Shown here in pieces: positions 15,432 through 15,779 of a stretch of DNA of 15,779 nt (position 1 is the first letter of the stretch; the number at the start of each line of letters is the position of its first letter). Source of the stretch: Pseudomonadota bacterium (GTDB taxonomy: Bacteria > Pseudomonadota > Gammaproteobacteria > Burkholderiales > Burkholderiaceae); contig JAKORH010000396.1 in NCBI GenBank assembly GCA_029777935.1, positions 1-15,779 of the forward strand, given 5' to 3'. Both the position numbers and the translations under genes were made by a program. A model generated the notes under the pieces. It was given only the letters and a program-made list of their open reading frames with translations. It ran no database searches and had not been told where the DNA came from.

Positions 15432-15502
15432 GGGAGTCGGCGGCGAGCAGTGTGAGCCGTCGACGAGGACGCGTGCGGTCGAAGACCGCCAGCGGACGGA
15501 TT
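15398..15502 (-). pseudogene. partial or decayed tRNA-Ile(CAU) copy
   Basis: The 3' part (15431-15398) is identical to the intact tRNA. Upstream on the - strand, 15502-15432 is not a tRNA 5' half, but it shows scattered resemblance: GCTCA, then GCCGACTC followed by CCTTGGTGC, which can be lined up with GCGGACTCATAATCCGTTGGTGC if about 7 nt covering the anticodon loop are missing. It cannot fold as a tRNA. A 6-bp hairpin (15475-15489) also lies in this stretch. Whether this is decay of a true duplicate or a fragment plus foreign sequence is open, and the upstream limit is arbitrary. Confidence 0.5.
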
Positions 15503-15605
<103 letters not shown>

Positions 15606-15618
15606 GTCGTGATCCACG

Positions 15619-15779
15619 TTACTCCAGGAAGCTCTTCAGTTTGTCGGAGCGGCTCGGGTGCCGCAGTTTGCGCAGCGCCTTGGCCTCGATCTGCCGGATC
15701 CGCTCGCGCGTGACGTCGAACTGCTTGCCGACCTCTTCGAGCGTGTGGTCGGTCGACATCTCGATGCCGAAGCGCATGC
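15619..15779 (-). CDS. rpoD: RNA polymerase sigma factor RpoD, C-terminal part (5' part outside window)
   Basis: The last 52 codons of the primary sigma factor are present, ending at TAA (15621-15619). The fragment covers sigma region 4.2, the helix-turn-helix that reads the -35 element: [20 protein letters not shown], then [20 protein letters not shown] and [12 protein letters not shown]. The conserved [18 protein letters not shown] recognition helix is complete. Only the C-terminus is in the window, so nothing can be said of the other regions. It is followed 13 nt downstream by tRNA-Ile(CAU) on the same strand with no terminator hairpin between, which implies a shared transcript. Confidence 0.97.
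   Translation of the reverse strand, partial: MRFGIEMSTDHTLEEVGKQFDVTRERIRQIEAKALRKLRHPSRSDKLKSFLE

Noticed and set aside
15398..15502. A second functional tRNA-Ile
   Set aside because: No 5' acceptor, D-arm or anticodon arm can be folded upstream of the duplicated T-arm.

Overview
The window is GC-rich chromosomal DNA, with most ORFs open on both strands, from what looks like a Burkholderiales-type betaproteobacterium. This is inferred from the RpoD C-terminus, the pmbA-darP-mogA gene order, a TRAP transporter of the TakP/DctM type, and a gluQ-YccU-metY cluster. Almost everything is core or housekeeping DNA. I see no phage, IS element, CRISPR array or recognisable defence system.

Layout. 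(1) 1-1717: the C-terminal end of a TRAP transporter large permease (+) converges on a Tat-type TRAP solute-binding protein (-), with two hairpins between them. (2) 1832-5112: pmbA/tldE (-) diverges from a tightly coupled + strand operon of darP (yjgA), mogA and an alpha/beta-hydrolase carboxylesterase. The pmbA/darP promoter region is only 37 bp and holds a mirror-symmetric -10-like element. The mogA/esterase junction carries an inverted array of GTCGGGC heptamers that is read into both proteins. (3) 5223-6305: a Ser/Ala/Thr-rich lipoprotein of unknown function. (4) 6435-11207: two tandem paralogous membrane diguanylate cyclases (six-TM or similar sensor, three PAS-like units, GGDEF with intact active and inhibitory sites), both on the - strand. 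(5) 11266-13971: gluQ, a CoA-binding YccU-family protein and metY, overlapping or nearly touching on the + strand. (6) 13978-15779: an RhlE-like DEAD-box helicase (-), preceded upstream by tRNA-Ile(CAU) and the end of rpoD, all on the - strand.

The most unusual part is the rpoD-tRNA-helicase interval. An intact tRNA-Ile(CAU) starts 13 nt after the rpoD stop codon. Its 3' third plus 24 nt of downstream flank is repeated exactly (58 bp) 129 bp further downstream, ending 7 bp before the helicase start codon. This is the geometry left by integration into the 3' end of a tRNA gene, here with almost no element left, or else a tandem duplication whose 5' tRNA half has decayed. The second curiosity is the heptamer inverted repeat inserted across the mogA/esterase start-stop junction, which lengthens both proteins. 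No convincing new multi-gene system was found.
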